Source of the DNA: CAILZL01 sp050248275
Lineage (GTDB): Bacteria; Pseudomonadota; Gammaproteobacteria; Steroidobacterales; Steroidobacteraceae
Assembly (NCBI GenBank): GCA_050248275.1
Contig: JBFWSR010000018.1
Span: forward strand, 19,420-83,419
DNA length: 64,000 nucleotides
Reading direction: 5' to 3'
Positions 1 to 9,836 of this stretch are shown here, in pieces (position 1 is the first letter of the stretch; each line of letters begins with the position of its first letter). The notes beneath the pieces are model-generated. The model had not been told where the DNA came from and ran no database searches. It was given only the letters and a program-made list of their open reading frames with translations. Made by a program: the position numbers and the translations under genes.

Positions 1-86
1 GCGCGCAAATCGCCCATGACCTCATAGATGTGCGTGCTACCGACGACGTCGGCAAACAATATAGCGAGTTCAATATCCTTACCCAC
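1..86 (-). CDS. class III adenylate/guanylate cyclase catalytic domain protein (partial, runs off the left edge)
   Basis: Read on the minus strand, the edge encodes GKDIELAILFADVVGSTHIY followed by EVMGDLR. This is the opening of the class III nucleotidyl cyclase catalytic domain, with the first metal-binding Asp in FADVVGS. Such enzymes make cAMP or cGMP from the NTP. Only about 28 residues are visible; the rest lies outside the window. The domain begins almost at the N-terminus. A GTG at 84-86 is a possible start, since the same frame has a stop just upstream at about 118. Start and substrate cannot be decided. The family call is fairly safe; everything else is open. Confidence 0.6.
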   Translation of the reverse strand, partial: MGKDIELAILFADVVGSTHIYEVMGDLR

Positions 87-116
87 ATCGCGATTATATA
101 CATAAGCTGGCAGGGT

Positions 117-1157
117 TTAGGCTAGTACCTGATTGTCATGGCCATGCATTTCAACCTGCGGCTGAGTAACGATGCGCAGGGAATCCGTCAGCAACCTGCT
201 TCCGGACGCTGGTTGCGCCGCACCCTCGCTGAGAAAACGTCGCCAGGAACGTGCCCCGGGCAGTGCGTGATACAGACCCGAGACATGGCGCACCATGCTG
301 CTTAACCGCTCACCCCGACCCAACTGCCGCTCGACATACTCACCATATGCGCGCAACACTGCGGCACGGTCCGGCAGCTCACTGCCGTCGCCGGCCATAC
401 ATTGATGCAGTTCCGCCAGCAAATACGGATTCTGATAAGCCTCACGACCGATCATCACGCCATCGAACACCTGCAGATGCGCCAGCACTGCATTGACAGT
501 ACGAATGCCGCCGTTCAATACAAAGGTCAGCTGCGGAAACTCTCGTCGCAGAGTCGTAACGACGTCATAGCGTAATGGAGGAATCTCGCGGTTTTCCTTG
601 GGACTCAGGCCATTCAGCATGGCACGCCGTGCATGCACCACAAAGATATTGCAACCGGATGCCGTCACGGTGGCAATGAACTCACGCAGAAACTCAAGAT
701 CGCTGCGCCCGGCCATGCCGGGCTCGATGCCGATGCGACATTTCACCGTTACTGGCACCTGCACGACAGCACGCATTGCAGAGACACAATCACGCACGCG
801 TGCTGCTTCTGCCATGAGGCAGGCGCCGAAATGACCGCTCTTGACCCGATCGCTGGGACAGCCACAGTTGAGATTGATCTCCCGATAGCCGAACTGCTGG
901 CCGAGACGGGCTGCATGGGCCAGCTCATCCGGATCGCTGCCACCCAGCTGCAAGGCCACCGGCTGCTCTGCTGTATCAAAACCCAGCAAGCGTTCGGGAT
1001 TGCCGTGCACCAAGGCCTTGGCAGTGACCATTTCGGTATAGAGCAAGGCGCTCGGCGACAACAAGCGCATGAAATACCGACAGTGACGATCGGTATAGTC
1101 CATCATCGGCGCGACACAAATGCGCCGGTCCAGGGCAACGGGATCTTCAGCAAGCAC
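117..1157 (-). CDS. dusA: tRNA-dihydrouridine(20/20a) synthase DusA
   Basis: Flavin enzyme that reduces U20/U20a in the tRNA D-loop. The protein shows the DusA N-terminal motif VAPMMDYTDRHCR, the catalytic-Cys motif NLNCGCPSDRV, and the TIM-barrel FMN phosphate-binding region FVLNGGIRT followed by GVMIGREAYQNPY. The open frame reaches a TTG at 1217, but that is close to the end of the upstream gene. A GTG at 1157 gives 346 residues, close to the usual DusA length with about 12 residues before the conserved core, so I chose it; the start is uncertain. It follows the PAS/GGDEF/EAL gene on the same strand after a short gap, so the two may be cotranscribed. Confidence 0.88.
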   Translation of the reverse strand: MLAEDPVALDRRICVAPMMDYTDRHCRYFMRLLSPSALLYTEMVTAKALVHGNPERLLGFDTAEQPVALQLGGSDPDELAHAARLGQQFGYREINLNCGCPSDRVKSGHFGACLMAEAARVRDCVSAMRAVVQVPVTVKCRIGIEPGMAGRSDLEFLREFIATVTASGCNIFVVHARRAMLNGLSPKENREIPPLRYDVVTTLRREFPQLTFVLNGGIRTVNAVLAHLQVFDGVMIGREAYQNPYLLAELHQCMAGDGSELPDRAAVLRAYGEYVERQLGRGERLSSMVRHVSGLYHALPGARSWRRFLSEGAAQPASGSRLLTDSLRIVTQPQVEMHGHDNQVLA

Positions 1158-1221
1158 AAGCGGACGCCTGACCAAGGAGGGGAATGGCAGTGTGCCGCAT
1201 GCTCCGCAGCGCGGCAATCGG

Positions 1222-4200
1222 TCAGGCGGTCTGTCGCAAGGCGATCTGTGGCGATGAACGCGTGATGCGACTCAACGCCTCCACCGAGCGCGGTTCGGCG
1301 ATGAAATAGCCCTGGGCATAACCGATGCCGATTTCCGCCAGGGTTTGCAGTACCTGCAACGATTCGACACGCTCGGCGATGGTCTTGATGCCCATCGCCT
1401 TGCCAATCTGGTTGATCGCTTCGACCATGCTGCGATCAATCGGATCAATACTCACTTTCTGAATGAACTGACCATCTATTTTCAGGTAGTCGACCGGCAG
1501 GTTTTTCAGGTACATGAAGGACGACAGGCCGCTGCCGAAATCATCCAGCGAGAACAGGCAACCACGCGCTTTCAGTTCGCTCATGAAGTGCACGACCTTG
1601 GCTAGATTGGCAATGGCTGCCGTCTCGGTGATCTCGAAACAAACGGCGCCGGGGCTCAGATCATGGGTCTGCAACTCATTGATCAGGAAATCGAGGAACC
1701 GGTCGTCGTTCAATGATGTACCCGACAGATTGATGGCAATCGAATAAGGGCTGAACACCTGATCCTTGCCGCCCTCCGAACGGTAATGCGCCAGTGTCCC
1801 CAGTGCATGCTGCACCACCCAACGGTCGATCACCGGCATCAGGTTATAGCGTTCGGCCGCCGGAATGAATTCACCGGGCGGAATCAATGCCCCGCTTTCA
1901 TCGCGCATGCGCAGCAACAGTTCGTAATGACCACGGGTATCAGGATTGGCGCCAATTGCGACAATCGGCTGATAGAACAGCTCCAGCCGGTTCTCCTCAC
2001 AGGCGCGCGTGATGCGCGAAACCCATTGCATTTCGCGATGACGCTGCGGGATCTCATCGTGCTGGTAGGCATGGATGCGATTGCGCCCGGAATCCTTGGC
2101 GGCATAACAGGCCACATCGGCCGCACTCATCAGACTCACAATGCTTTCGCTATGCCGGTTGATTTCCACGTAGCCGATACTGACACCGACATTCAGCGCG
2201 CCATCCTTCCACATGAAACGGAAATCGCGAATCGCCTGCCGCAGATTGTCGGCAATCGGCATGGCCTCTTCGGCACTGCAATGTTCCAGCAGCACGCCGA
2301 ACTCGTCGCCACCCAGTCGGGCAATGACATCCGTCGTGCGCAACCGTGTCTGCAACAATCCGGTGATCTGTTTGAGCAAGCGGTCGCCTGCCTGGTGACC
2401 GCAGGTGTCATTGACTACCTTGAATTGATCCAGGTCCAGATACATCAACACATGGCGGATGGTGGCGTCGGATTGCGCCGCCAGCAATGCCGCATTCAGA
2501 CGATTCTCGAATTCACGGCGGTTGATCAAACCGGTCAATGCATCGTGATTGGCCTGATAGGCCAGTGCACGACGCAAGCGACGTTCCTTGCTGACATCAT
2601 GGAACACCATGACCGAACCGATGATGCGACCTGCCCGATCACGGATCGGCGCGGCCGAGTCTTCAATGGCCACTTCCTGTCCGCGACGATTGATCAGTAC
2701 GGCATGATCTGCCGCAGCCACCACCCGACCTTCACGCAAGCAAACTGCCACTGGATTCTCCAGCGCCTGCCGTGAAGTTTCGTCAACAATGCGGAATACA
2801 TCCGCCAGCGCCCAGCCCTGCACTTCGCGCGATTCCCAGCCAGTCAGGTCCTGCGCCACTGGATTGAGATACTCGATGCGGCCTTCGGCATCGGTGGTGA
2901 TGACCGCATCACCGATGGACTGCAAGGTGACCTGTGCTTTTTCCTTTTCCTCGAATACCGCCATTTCGGCCTGCTTGCGGGCGCTGATATCGGAAATGGT
3001 GCCTTCAAAGCCGACCAGACGGCCTGCAGAATCGCGTACTGCACGGGCATTTTCCACCACGGTCAGCGTCGAACCATCCATACGCCGCAGCTGAAACTCG
3101 GCATCGCGCACCTCGCCGTCGCGCGCAATTGCGGCAATGATTTCAAACCGGGCAATGGGATCAGCGTAAATACGCTCCATCGGCAACGCCAGCAATTCTT
3201 CGGCGGTAGCCACACCCACCATCTTCTGCAGGGCGGGATTCACGGAAATGAATCGCCCCTCCACGGTCGAGCTGTACACACCTTCAACCACATTATCGAA
3301 CAGGCTCCGATAACGCAGTTCGCTGTCACGTAATGCATCCTGGCTGCGACGGCGTTCGATGGCGATGCCGGCCAGTTGGGCAATACGCGACATCAAATCA
3401 AAATCACGTCGAATGGGTTGACGCGGCGTATTGAAATACAAGGCTACGGTGCCGAGCTCACGGCCATCGGCTGCATAAATCAGGCTGGACCAGCACGCGC
3501 GGAAACCGGCAGCCAGAGCCAGTTCCCGCTTGTTTTCCCATAAGGCATCACGCGAGATGTCAGCAACCAGCACCTGGCGGCGCAGATAGACCGCTGCCGC
3601 ACAAGAACCATTTCGCAGACCGCATGAAACGCTGGCCATGGCTGCGGTGAAAGTTTTCGGTAACGATGGCGCTGCGCAAATTCGCAAGCGCTCGCCACGC
3701 TCATCCAGCAAACTGATGGAGCACATCGCATCCTTGTTAACCTTCTCCACCATGTCAGTGATGGCGCTCAGGGTGGTGCTCAGATCCACATTGGCAGCAA
3801 GCCGTTCGAATACCCGCTTTTCGCCTGCTGCCAGCAACTCGCCGCGCTTGCGTTCGGTGATATCGGTAATGCTGCCGCGTATCAGTTGTCCGGTGGATGA
3901 CGGCAGGCGTATCAGGCGTACTTCAGTGGCCACTTCATGGCCATCGCCATCGCGATAGCACCATTCGAATACCGGCGCTTCGCCACTCAGCGCCCGCTTG
4001 ATTTCCTGCTGAAAGGCTACCGATGATGCGCGGCCATCGGGTTGCGTGACCGGACTGAGCTGTTCCGGGCTCATTTCCAGCAGCGACACGCGATCCCGCC
4101 TGAAAAAATGTGCGGCGTTCTCGTTCGCATCAATCAGCCGATGCGCCGCCGCATCCAGCACCACAATGATTTCCGGTGCATGTTCCACCAGCGTGCGGTA

Positions 4201-4788
4201 ACGCGCCTCGCTGTCGCGCAAGGCGGATTCCGCCTGCTTGCGCTCGGTGGTATCCCGCAAACAGACTACATAAACATTGCGACGGCTGACCTTGGTCTTG
4301 CTAACGGCCATTTCGGCACTGAACGCAGTGCCATCGGCACGTAATCCCACGGTTTCTCGTGGTGCCAGATCGACTTGAGTGTCATCCAGACGCGTCGCCA
4401 GCAATTCAAGTTCGTAGGCGACTTTCTTGCCATGCATCTCGGGCAGCAGAACATCCAGGGAACGGCCCACCACTTCAGCTTCCACCCGACCGAATACCCG
4501 CTGACCAGTGGCATTGATGGTGGCGATATGACCGGACTCGCTGGTGGTGATGATTACATCCTTGACATGATCCAGTACCGCCTGCAACTGGCTGGCATTG
4601 CTCTCGCGGATCTCGCGGGTCAGCGCATTGGCTTCTTCGGATATCAACTGCATGGAGCGCACCACGCCACGACGTTCTTCGTCATGACGGACATAGACAC
4701 GCTCCACTGCAGCAAGCAGACGCGGCATATCAACCTGCCCTTCAGCAGTCGTTGCCTCGCGTAGCTGCTGTTCCAGCAGTTTATTCAT
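1222..4788 (-). CDS. multi-sensor PAS/GAF diguanylate cyclase/phosphodiesterase (GGDEF-EAL)
   Basis: A 1188-residue predicted cytoplasmic c-di-GMP enzyme with no obvious membrane segment. Order by eye: a short N-terminal helical stretch, PAS (about 65-185), PAS (190-315), GAF (320-475), PAS (485-610), PAS (615-745), GGDEF (about 755-915) and EAL (930-1180). The cyclase site is intact (RLGGDEFG) and an inhibitory I-site RTTD lies five residues before it. The EAL signature reads ELLLR, an accepted variant, and DDFGSGLSSF plus a downstream KIDG are present. Both activities are therefore possible; which dominates cannot be read. The input signals of the four PAS and one GAF domains are unknown. 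The ATG at 4788 has no strong ribosome site. Confidence 0.9.
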   Translation of the reverse strand: MNKLLEQQLREATTAEGQVDMPRLLAAVERVYVRHDEERRGVVRSMQLISEEANALTREIRESNASQLQAVLDHVKDVIITTSESGHIATINATGQRVFGRVEAEVVGRSLDVLLPEMHGKKVAYELELLATRLDDTQVDLAPRETVGLRADGTAFSAEMAVSKTKVSRRNVYVVCLRDTTERKQAESALRDSEARYRTLVEHAPEIIVVLDAAAHRLIDANENAAHFFRRDRVSLLEMSPEQLSPVTQPDGRASSVAFQQEIKRALSGEAPVFEWCYRDGDGHEVATEVRLIRLPSSTGQLIRGSITDITERKRGELLAAGEKRVFERLAANVDLSTTLSAITDMVEKVNKDAMCSISLLDERGERLRICAAPSLPKTFTAAMASVSCGLRNGSCAAAVYLRRQVLVADISRDALWENKRELALAAGFRACWSSLIYAADGRELGTVALYFNTPRQPIRRDFDLMSRIAQLAGIAIERRRSQDALRDSELRYRSLFDNVVEGVYSSTVEGRFISVNPALQKMVGVATAEELLALPMERIYADPIARFEIIAAIARDGEVRDAEFQLRRMDGSTLTVVENARAVRDSAGRLVGFEGTISDISARKQAEMAVFEEKEKAQVTLQSIGDAVITTDAEGRIEYLNPVAQDLTGWESREVQGWALADVFRIVDETSRQALENPVAVCLREGRVVAAADHAVLINRRGQEVAIEDSAAPIRDRAGRIIGSVMVFHDVSKERRLRRALAYQANHDALTGLINRREFENRLNAALLAAQSDATIRHVLMYLDLDQFKVVNDTCGHQAGDRLLKQITGLLQTRLRTTDVIARLGGDEFGVLLEHCSAEEAMPIADNLRQAIRDFRFMWKDGALNVGVSIGYVEINRHSESIVSLMSAADVACYAAKDSGRNRIHAYQHDEIPQRHREMQWVSRITRACEENRLELFYQPIVAIGANPDTRGHYELLLRMRDESGALIPPGEFIPAAERYNLMPVIDRWVVQHALGTLAHYRSEGGKDQVFSPYSIAINLSGTSLNDDRFLDFLINELQTHDLSPGAVCFEITETAAIANLAKVVHFMSELKARGCLFSLDDFGSGLSSFMYLKNLPVDYLKIDGQFIQKVSIDPIDRSMVEAINQIGKAMGIKTIAERVESLQVLQTLAEIGIGYAQGYFIAEPRSVEALSRITRSSPQIALRQTA

Positions 4789-4953
4789 TAAGGAACCGAA
4801 CCTTCCAGCAATCCAATGAGTTGAGTCACTGGCCAGGCGATATTGCCTAGACCAATGATTTCACGGATATATGTGATGGTTCAGAATCCTAGGGAGAGTT
4901 GCTGAAACCGGTTGTGACCCGGCTCGCGTTTTACGTATTCCATGCTGTAAAGA

Positions 4954-4974
4954 CTGCCCGGCAAAGCCGGACAG
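4954..4974 (-). terminator. weak terminator-like hairpin downstream of typA
   Basis: On the minus strand CCGGC-TTT-GCCGG is followed by GCAGTCTTT, a short GC hairpin with a poor T stretch, just past the typA stop. It lies in the 220-base gap between typA and the sensor gene; nothing else stands out in that gap. Confidence 0.3.
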
Positions 4975-5011
4975 GGTGCCAAACGGCGTGATTATCGCCG
5001 TAAAACCACGC

Positions 5012-6841
5012 TCAATCGGCGCTTTCCTCGGCACGGCCGGGACGCTTGCGCTCGTGCTCTTTCAACATGCGCTTGCGCAGACGGATTTCCCCCGGCGTGA
5101 CTTCGACCAGCTCGTCGTCGTCAATGAACTCCATGGCCTGCTCCAGAGTGTAGCGAATCGGGTTGCTGAGTACCTGGTTCTCATCCTTGCCCGAGGCGCG
5201 CATGTTTGTCAGCTTCTTGGCTTTGAGCGGATTGACCACCAGATCATTGTCGCGGCTATGGATGCCGACGATCTGGCCTTCGTACACCTCGTCACCATGC
5301 CCCACCATCAAGCGGCCACGTTCCTGCAGGCTGAACAATGCATAGGTCAGCGCCTTGCCCTGACCATTGGAAATCATCACGCCGTTCTGGCGCTGGCCAA
5401 TATCGCGATCCAGCACTGGACCGAAGTGGTCGAAAATGTGGTGCAACAGACCAGTTCCCGAAGTCATGGTGCGGAACTCGGTCTGGAAACCAATCAGGCC
5501 ACGCGATGGCATCATGTAATCCAGACGCACGCGGCCCTTGCCATCCGCCTGCATGTTGGTCAGTTGTCCACCCCGTTCGCCGAGAGCCTGCATCACTGCG
5601 CCCTGGTTATTTTCGTCCAGATCGATGGCCACGGATTCATAAGGCTCACACGGCTTGCCGTCGATTTCCTTGACCACGGCGCGCGGGCGCGATACGGCCA
5701 GCTCATAGCCTTCGCGACGCATATTCTCCAGCAGCACGCCCAGATGCAGTTCGCCGCGACCATAAACGACGAATTTGTCGGGATTCTCCGTATCTTCCAC
5801 GCGCAATGCGACATTGTGCATGGTCTCGCGCATCAGGCGCTCGCGAATCTGCCGGCTGGTCACGAACTTGCCTTCGCGTCCGCAGAACGGCGAGGTATTG
5901 ACCTCGAAAGTCATGCTGATGGTCGGTTCATCGACCACCAGGGCGGGTAATGCTTCCGGCCTGGAAGGATCACAGATGGTGTCGGAAATTTTTGGATGCT
6001 CGATACCGGCGAAGGCGACGATATCGCCAGCACTGGCTTCATTGACCTCAACCCGGTCCAGTCCCATGAAACCGAGCACCTGGATGATGCGCTCGTTGCG
6101 AGTCTTGCCGTCGGCACCCACCACCACCACCGGGCTGTTACGGCGTAACTGACCGCGCTTGATGCGGCCAATGCCGATCGCGCCTACGTAATTGGAGTAG
6201 TCGAGCTGACTGATCTGCAACTGCAGCGGACCTTCCCTGTCCACATCCGGCGGCGGACAATGTTCGACAATCGCCTTGAACAATGGCGTCATGTCAGCTT
6301 CCATTTTCTTGGGATCATTGCCGGCAAAACCGCGTAACGCGGAAGCATAGACCACCGGAAAATCCAGCTGCTCTTCGGTCGCACCCAATTGATCGAACAA
6401 GTCAAAGGTCTGACCCAGCACCCAATCCGGACGCGCTTCATCGCGGTCGATCTTGTTGATCACCACGATGGGACGCAAACCATGCGAAAAAGCCTTTTGG
6501 GTCACGAAACGGGTCTGGGGCATTGGACCGTCGACAGCATCCACCAGCAACAGCACGCAATCCACCATGGACAGCACGCGCTCGACCTCGCCACCGAAAT
6601 CAGCGTGTCCTGGAGTATCGACGATGTTGATGCGGTATTCGCCCCAGGTAATGGCAGTATTCTTGGCCAGAATGGTGATGCCGCGTTCACGTTCCAGGTC
6701 GTTGGAATCCATCACCCGGTCAGGCAAGGCCTTGCGTGCATCCAGGGTGCCGGACTGCCTCAACAACTGGTCAACAAGCGTGGTCTTGCCATGATCGACG
6801 TGAGCGATGATGGCGATATTGCGTAACTTGGCAGTACTCAC
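5012..6841 (-). CDS. typA: ribosome-associated translational GTPase TypA/BipA
   Basis: Translation-factor GTPase of the EF-G/LepA group that acts on the ribosome and in assembly and stress adaptation. The 609-residue length is typical. G1 motif AHVDHGKTT is at about 14-22, G2/switch I includes ERGITI, G3 is DTPGHADFGGEV, and G4 is NKIDR. The C-terminal BipA region contains the MMPSRGLIGFQTEF stretch and a basic tail (KRMLKEHERKRPGRAEE). Start ATG at 6841 leads directly into the conserved MSTAKLRNIAIIAHVDHGKT. It appears to be a stand-alone gene with a short gap to the lipoprotein gene upstream. Confidence 0.97.
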   Translation of the reverse strand: MSTAKLRNIAIIAHVDHGKTTLVDQLLRQSGTLDARKALPDRVMDSNDLERERGITILAKNTAITWGEYRINIVDTPGHADFGGEVERVLSMVDCVLLLVDAVDGPMPQTRFVTQKAFSHGLRPIVVINKIDRDEARPDWVLGQTFDLFDQLGATEEQLDFPVVYASALRGFAGNDPKKMEADMTPLFKAIVEHCPPPDVDREGPLQLQISQLDYSNYVGAIGIGRIKRGQLRRNSPVVVVGADGKTRNERIIQVLGFMGLDRVEVNEASAGDIVAFAGIEHPKISDTICDPSRPEALPALVVDEPTISMTFEVNTSPFCGREGKFVTSRQIRERLMRETMHNVALRVEDTENPDKFVVYGRGELHLGVLLENMRREGYELAVSRPRAVVKEIDGKPCEPYESVAIDLDENNQGAVMQALGERGGQLTNMQADGKGRVRLDYMMPSRGLIGFQTEFRTMTSGTGLLHHIFDHFGPVLDRDIGQRQNGVMISNGQGKALTYALFSLQERGRLMVGHGDEVYEGQIVGIHSRDNDLVVNPLKAKKLTNMRASGKDENQVLSNPIRYTLEQAMEFIDDDELVEVTPGEIRLRKRMLKEHERKRPGRAEESAD

Positions 6842-6990
6842 TGGGGGCTCGGGGCTGATAGTAAAGGGCGCGGATTATACGACCCCCAGCCTGCATCGCC
6901 ATGACTAAATTAGCCTCGCCGGACCGCGGCTGATGACAAATCAATGCAATCAACCGGGCACGGTCAGCACTTAGGAACAAACCAAGTCTG

Positions 6991-7566
6991 TTACTTTCCA
7001 GCCGCTGTGTTGTCGGCAGTCGCCACCGCTCCTTCAACGCTGCCAGGCTCAGCCGACGGAATGGCCACAGGAATGGCGTAATTCATGGTACGCGCCACCC
7101 CCTCAATGGTTGCCGTCAGCTGTATGTCAGCCACGAAAACGCCTGGTTCGACACCCTGCAAGTTCAACAGATGGGTGACGGATTCGCCTGCTTTGAGATT
7201 TGCAAAAGTTGCCTTGGCACCATTGAGGATTTGCATTTTGGGATCGGTCGTGATGCTCATTTGCAGTTGGGTGGCATCCACCAAACCAGATAGACTGAGC
7301 TTGATTGCAATCGGCTGACCAGATTCAGGGCGGGCAGCCAGCTCAAATCGTACCTCTACGGGAGGCTCGCCGGAACCGGTCGATACTGCCTTGATCATGC
7401 TGACTGTCTGAGCAGGAGCGCTCGTCGCTGCCGGTTTGGCAGGCTGTACAGGAGGCGCTACCGGGGAAGTGCCTGCCTGATCCGAGCCGCCGCTGCAGGC
7501 CGCCAACGAACAGCATATCAGCCACAGACAAAATCCAGCCGGTTGGCAAATCGAAGTTATTTTCAT
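6991..7566 (-). CDS. predicted lipoprotein of unknown function
   Basis: 191 residues with a lipoprotein signal: basic start, hydrophobic stretch, and lipobox SLAAC near residue 24. A low-complexity Gly/Ser/Pro/Ala linker follows (SGGSDQAGTSPVAPPVQPAK). The rest looks like a beta-rich domain (VEVRFELAARPESGQPIAIK and onward) and may be immunoglobulin-like. The residue after the lipid Cys is Ser, which in enterobacterial rules favours sorting to the outer membrane. I do not recognise a family. It sits between srkA and typA on the same strand; the gap of about 20 bases to srkA suggests cotranscription with the kinase. Confidence 0.6.
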   Translation of the reverse strand: MKITSICQPAGFCLWLICCSLAACSGGSDQAGTSPVAPPVQPAKPAATSAPAQTVSMIKAVSTGSGEPPVEVRFELAARPESGQPIAIKLSLSGLVDATQLQMSITTDPKMQILNGAKATFANLKAGESVTHLLNLQGVEPGVFVADIQLTATIEGVARTMNYAIPVAIPSAEPGSVEGAVATADNTAAGK

Positions 7567-7587
7567 TTGAGTGATGCTCTTAATTGC

Positions 7588-8583
7588 TCAGTCCCACAAG
7601 GCCAGCACGGGTTCGTCCAAGGCCGCCAATTGTTCGCGCAGATCCAGCACATGGCGCTCCCAGAATCTGGTTTCTTCAAACCAGGGAAAGGCCTTGGGAA
7701 AGGCGGGATCTTCCCAACGGCGCGCCAGCCAGGCGGCGTAATTCATCTGGCGCAGGGTACGCAATGTTTCGATCAAGGCAAGCTCGCGATAATCAAAATC
7801 GGCAAACAGGCTGTAACCCTGCAGCAAATCACGCAACTGCGAGGTTTGTTCCGCACGGCTGCCGGAAATCAACATCCATAGATCCTGGATAGCGGGTCCC
7901 GTCATACAATCATCCAGATCTACAAAATGGGGGCCCTGTCCCTCCACCCAGAGTACATTGCCCAAGTGACAGTCACCGTGCAAACGCAGTTGGGTCACGT
8001 CATTTACAGCTTGCCACTGGTCCTGCATCCGCTCAATCAGCTCCTTGGTGATGGAGGTATAGGCAACCTGCAAATGATCAGGTATCCATTCATTTTTCAA
8101 CAGATAGGTCCGCGATTCCGTGGCCCATCGGCCAATCTCCAAGTATTGTCGATGGTGAAACCGGCCACGACGCCCAACCGCATGGAGGCGCCCCAGAAAA
8201 CGCCCCAGCCATTGCCAGTCGTCGCCGCTCACCAGTTCTGGCCATCGGCCTCCCTGACGTGGGTAAATCGCAAACAGGAATCCCTCTCGCTCGAATAGCG
8301 TTTGCGACTCAATGCTCAAAGGTGCAACCACGGGTATGTCCGCCTGAGCCAGTTCCTGCGCAAAGGCGTGTTCCTCCAAAATGGCGGCATGACTCCAGCG
8401 ACCTGGGCGATAAAACTTAGCCACCATGGGTGTACCACCCTCAATGCCTACTTGATAGACGCGATTTTCGTAGCTGTTCAGAGCCAATAATCGGCCATCA
8501 GTCAGAACCCCCAATGATTCGGTCGCCGACATGATGAATTCCGGCGTCAATCGATCAAATGGATGAGTACCGGTAGACTTCAT
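7588..8583 (-). CDS. srkA: stress response kinase SrkA (YihE), Ser/Thr protein kinase
   Basis: Aminoglycoside-phosphotransferase-fold kinase; in E. coli SrkA (YihE) protects cells from stress-induced death. The 331-residue length matches the family. Visible features are the family motif LNSYENRVYQV in the N-lobe, a nucleotide-binding Lys in MVAKFYRPGRW, the catalytic loop LHGDCHLGNVLW, and metal-binding Asp in FVDLDD. The ATG at 8583 is supported because the 17 residues before MSATES align with the family's usual N-terminal extension. In E. coli the gene is followed by dsbA; here it is followed by an unrelated lipoprotein gene. Confidence 0.93.
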   Translation of the reverse strand: MKSTGTHPFDRLTPEFIMSATESLGVLTDGRLLALNSYENRVYQVGIEGGTPMVAKFYRPGRWSHAAILEEHAFAQELAQADIPVVAPLSIESQTLFEREGFLFAIYPRQGGRWPELVSGDDWQWLGRFLGRLHAVGRRGRFHHRQYLEIGRWATESRTYLLKNEWIPDHLQVAYTSITKELIERMQDQWQAVNDVTQLRLHGDCHLGNVLWVEGQGPHFVDLDDCMTGPAIQDLWMLISGSRAEQTSQLRDLLQGYSLFADFDYRELALIETLRTLRQMNYAAWLARRWEDPAFPKAFPWFEETRFWERHVLDLREQLAALDEPVLALWD

Positions 8584-8762
8584 GTGTGAACCATAAACCT
8601 CGAATGTGGAATAGCACTATATCCGTGCTTTAAGGATGGCATTGTGCTCATCATGGATTTGGGAGCCAGTTCAATGATAAAGGGAATGCACCCTTGTCAT
8701 TATTGTTTAATGATTAAATACCCTTCGACCCAAACGTTGCAGGCCTGAACAAGGAATATTTC

Positions 8763-9758
8763 ATGACAATTTTGGTGACTGGCGGCGCAGGCTATATCGG
8801 CAGCCATGTGGTGCGTCAACTGGGTGAACACGGTGAGTCCGTAGTCGTTCTGGATAATCTCAGCACTGGTTATCGCAGCGCTGTACTGCATGGTCAGTTG
8901 GTGATTGGCGATACCAGCGACCGTGAACTGGTCATGCGCGTTCTCAAGGAATATCAAGTCGATACGGTGATGCATTTTGCTGCACACACCATTGTTCCCG
9001 AATCAGTGGCCGACCCCCTGAAGTATTACGGCAACAATACCTGTGCCACCCGTAACCTTTTGCAATGCTGCCGCGATGCAGACATCAAACACTTTGTGTT
9101 TTCCTCCACGGCAGCGGTATATGGCCTGCCGGAAAGTGGCGTAGCCAGTGAAGATTCACTCACGACTCCCATCAATCCTTACGGTTATTCCAAACTGATG
9201 ACCGAAATCATGTTGCGTGATCTGTGCGCGGTCACGCCATTGCGCCATGTAATCCTCCGCTATTTCAACGTGGGCGGCAGCGATCCTGGCGGTCGCATCG
9301 GTCACTCTGCACCCAACGCGACGCTGCTGACCAAAGTGGCCTGTCAGCATGCTGTTGGCGTGCGTCCGAAAATATTTGTTTTCGGCACTGACTATCCCAC
9401 GGCCGATGGCACCGGCATCCGCGACTACATTCATGTAGAGGATCTGGCATCAGCTCACCTGGATGCACTGCGCTACCTGCGTGCTGATGGAGCTTCGACC
9501 ACGCTGAATGTCGGCTATGGACGCGGCTTCAGTGTCCGCGAAGTATTGTCGACTGTAGCCAAAGTAAGCGGCCGTGAACTCACCATCGTCGAAGAGGCGC
9601 GTCGCGCAGGCGATCCTGCTGCGCTGGTCGCCAGAGCCGACAAGGTCCGCCAAGTATTGGGCTGGCGACCCAAGTTCGACAATCTGGAAGTGATTGCCAA
9701 ATCGCAGCTGGCATGGGAACACCACTTGCTGTCACACCCTCAACTTCTGGAGAATTAG
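8763..9758 (+). CDS. galE: UDP-glucose 4-epimerase GalE
   Basis: NAD-dependent short-chain dehydrogenase-type epimerase interconverting UDP-glucose and UDP-galactose for surface polysaccharides. The NAD-binding motif VTGGAGYIGSH is at residues 4-14, SSTAAVYG carries the catalytic Ser/Thr region, and NPYGYSK carries the catalytic Tyr-Lys pair. C-terminal substrate-binding sequence includes ILRYFNVGGSDP. Length 331 is normal. AAGGAA lies before the ATG. It stands alone between the divergent srkA and the histidine kinase gene. A related C4-epimerase of another UDP-sugar cannot be excluded. Confidence 0.92.
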   Translation: MTILVTGGAGYIGSHVVRQLGEHGESVVVLDNLSTGYRSAVLHGQLVIGDTSDRELVMRVLKEYQVDTVMHFAAHTIVPESVADPLKYYGNNTCATRNLLQCCRDADIKHFVFSSTAAVYGLPESGVASEDSLTTPINPYGYSKLMTEIMLRDLCAVTPLRHVILRYFNVGGSDPGGRIGHSAPNATLLTKVACQHAVGVRPKIFVFGTDYPTADGTGIRDYIHVEDLASAHLDALRYLRADGASTTLNVGYGRGFSVREVLSTVAKVSGRELTIVEEARRAGDPAALVARADKVRQVLGWRPKFDNLEVIAKSQLAWEHHLLSHPQLLEN

Positions 9759-9836
9759 CCACAATCATTAGCCAAGAGACGGATTTCGCGCTCGATGGTG
9801 TGTCCTTGCTGACTCGCTGGCTTACAATGCGAAGTT

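Noticed and set aside
633..1265. Long plus-strand open frame opposite dusA
   Set aside because: It is the reverse shadow of dusA with no recognisable domain; similar long shadows occur opposite most genes here because of the high GC content.
1786..2775. 329-codon open frame opposite the GGDEF/EAL gene
   Set aside because: His/Gln/Arg-rich nonsense composition, exactly antisense to conserved GGDEF sequence; not a gene.
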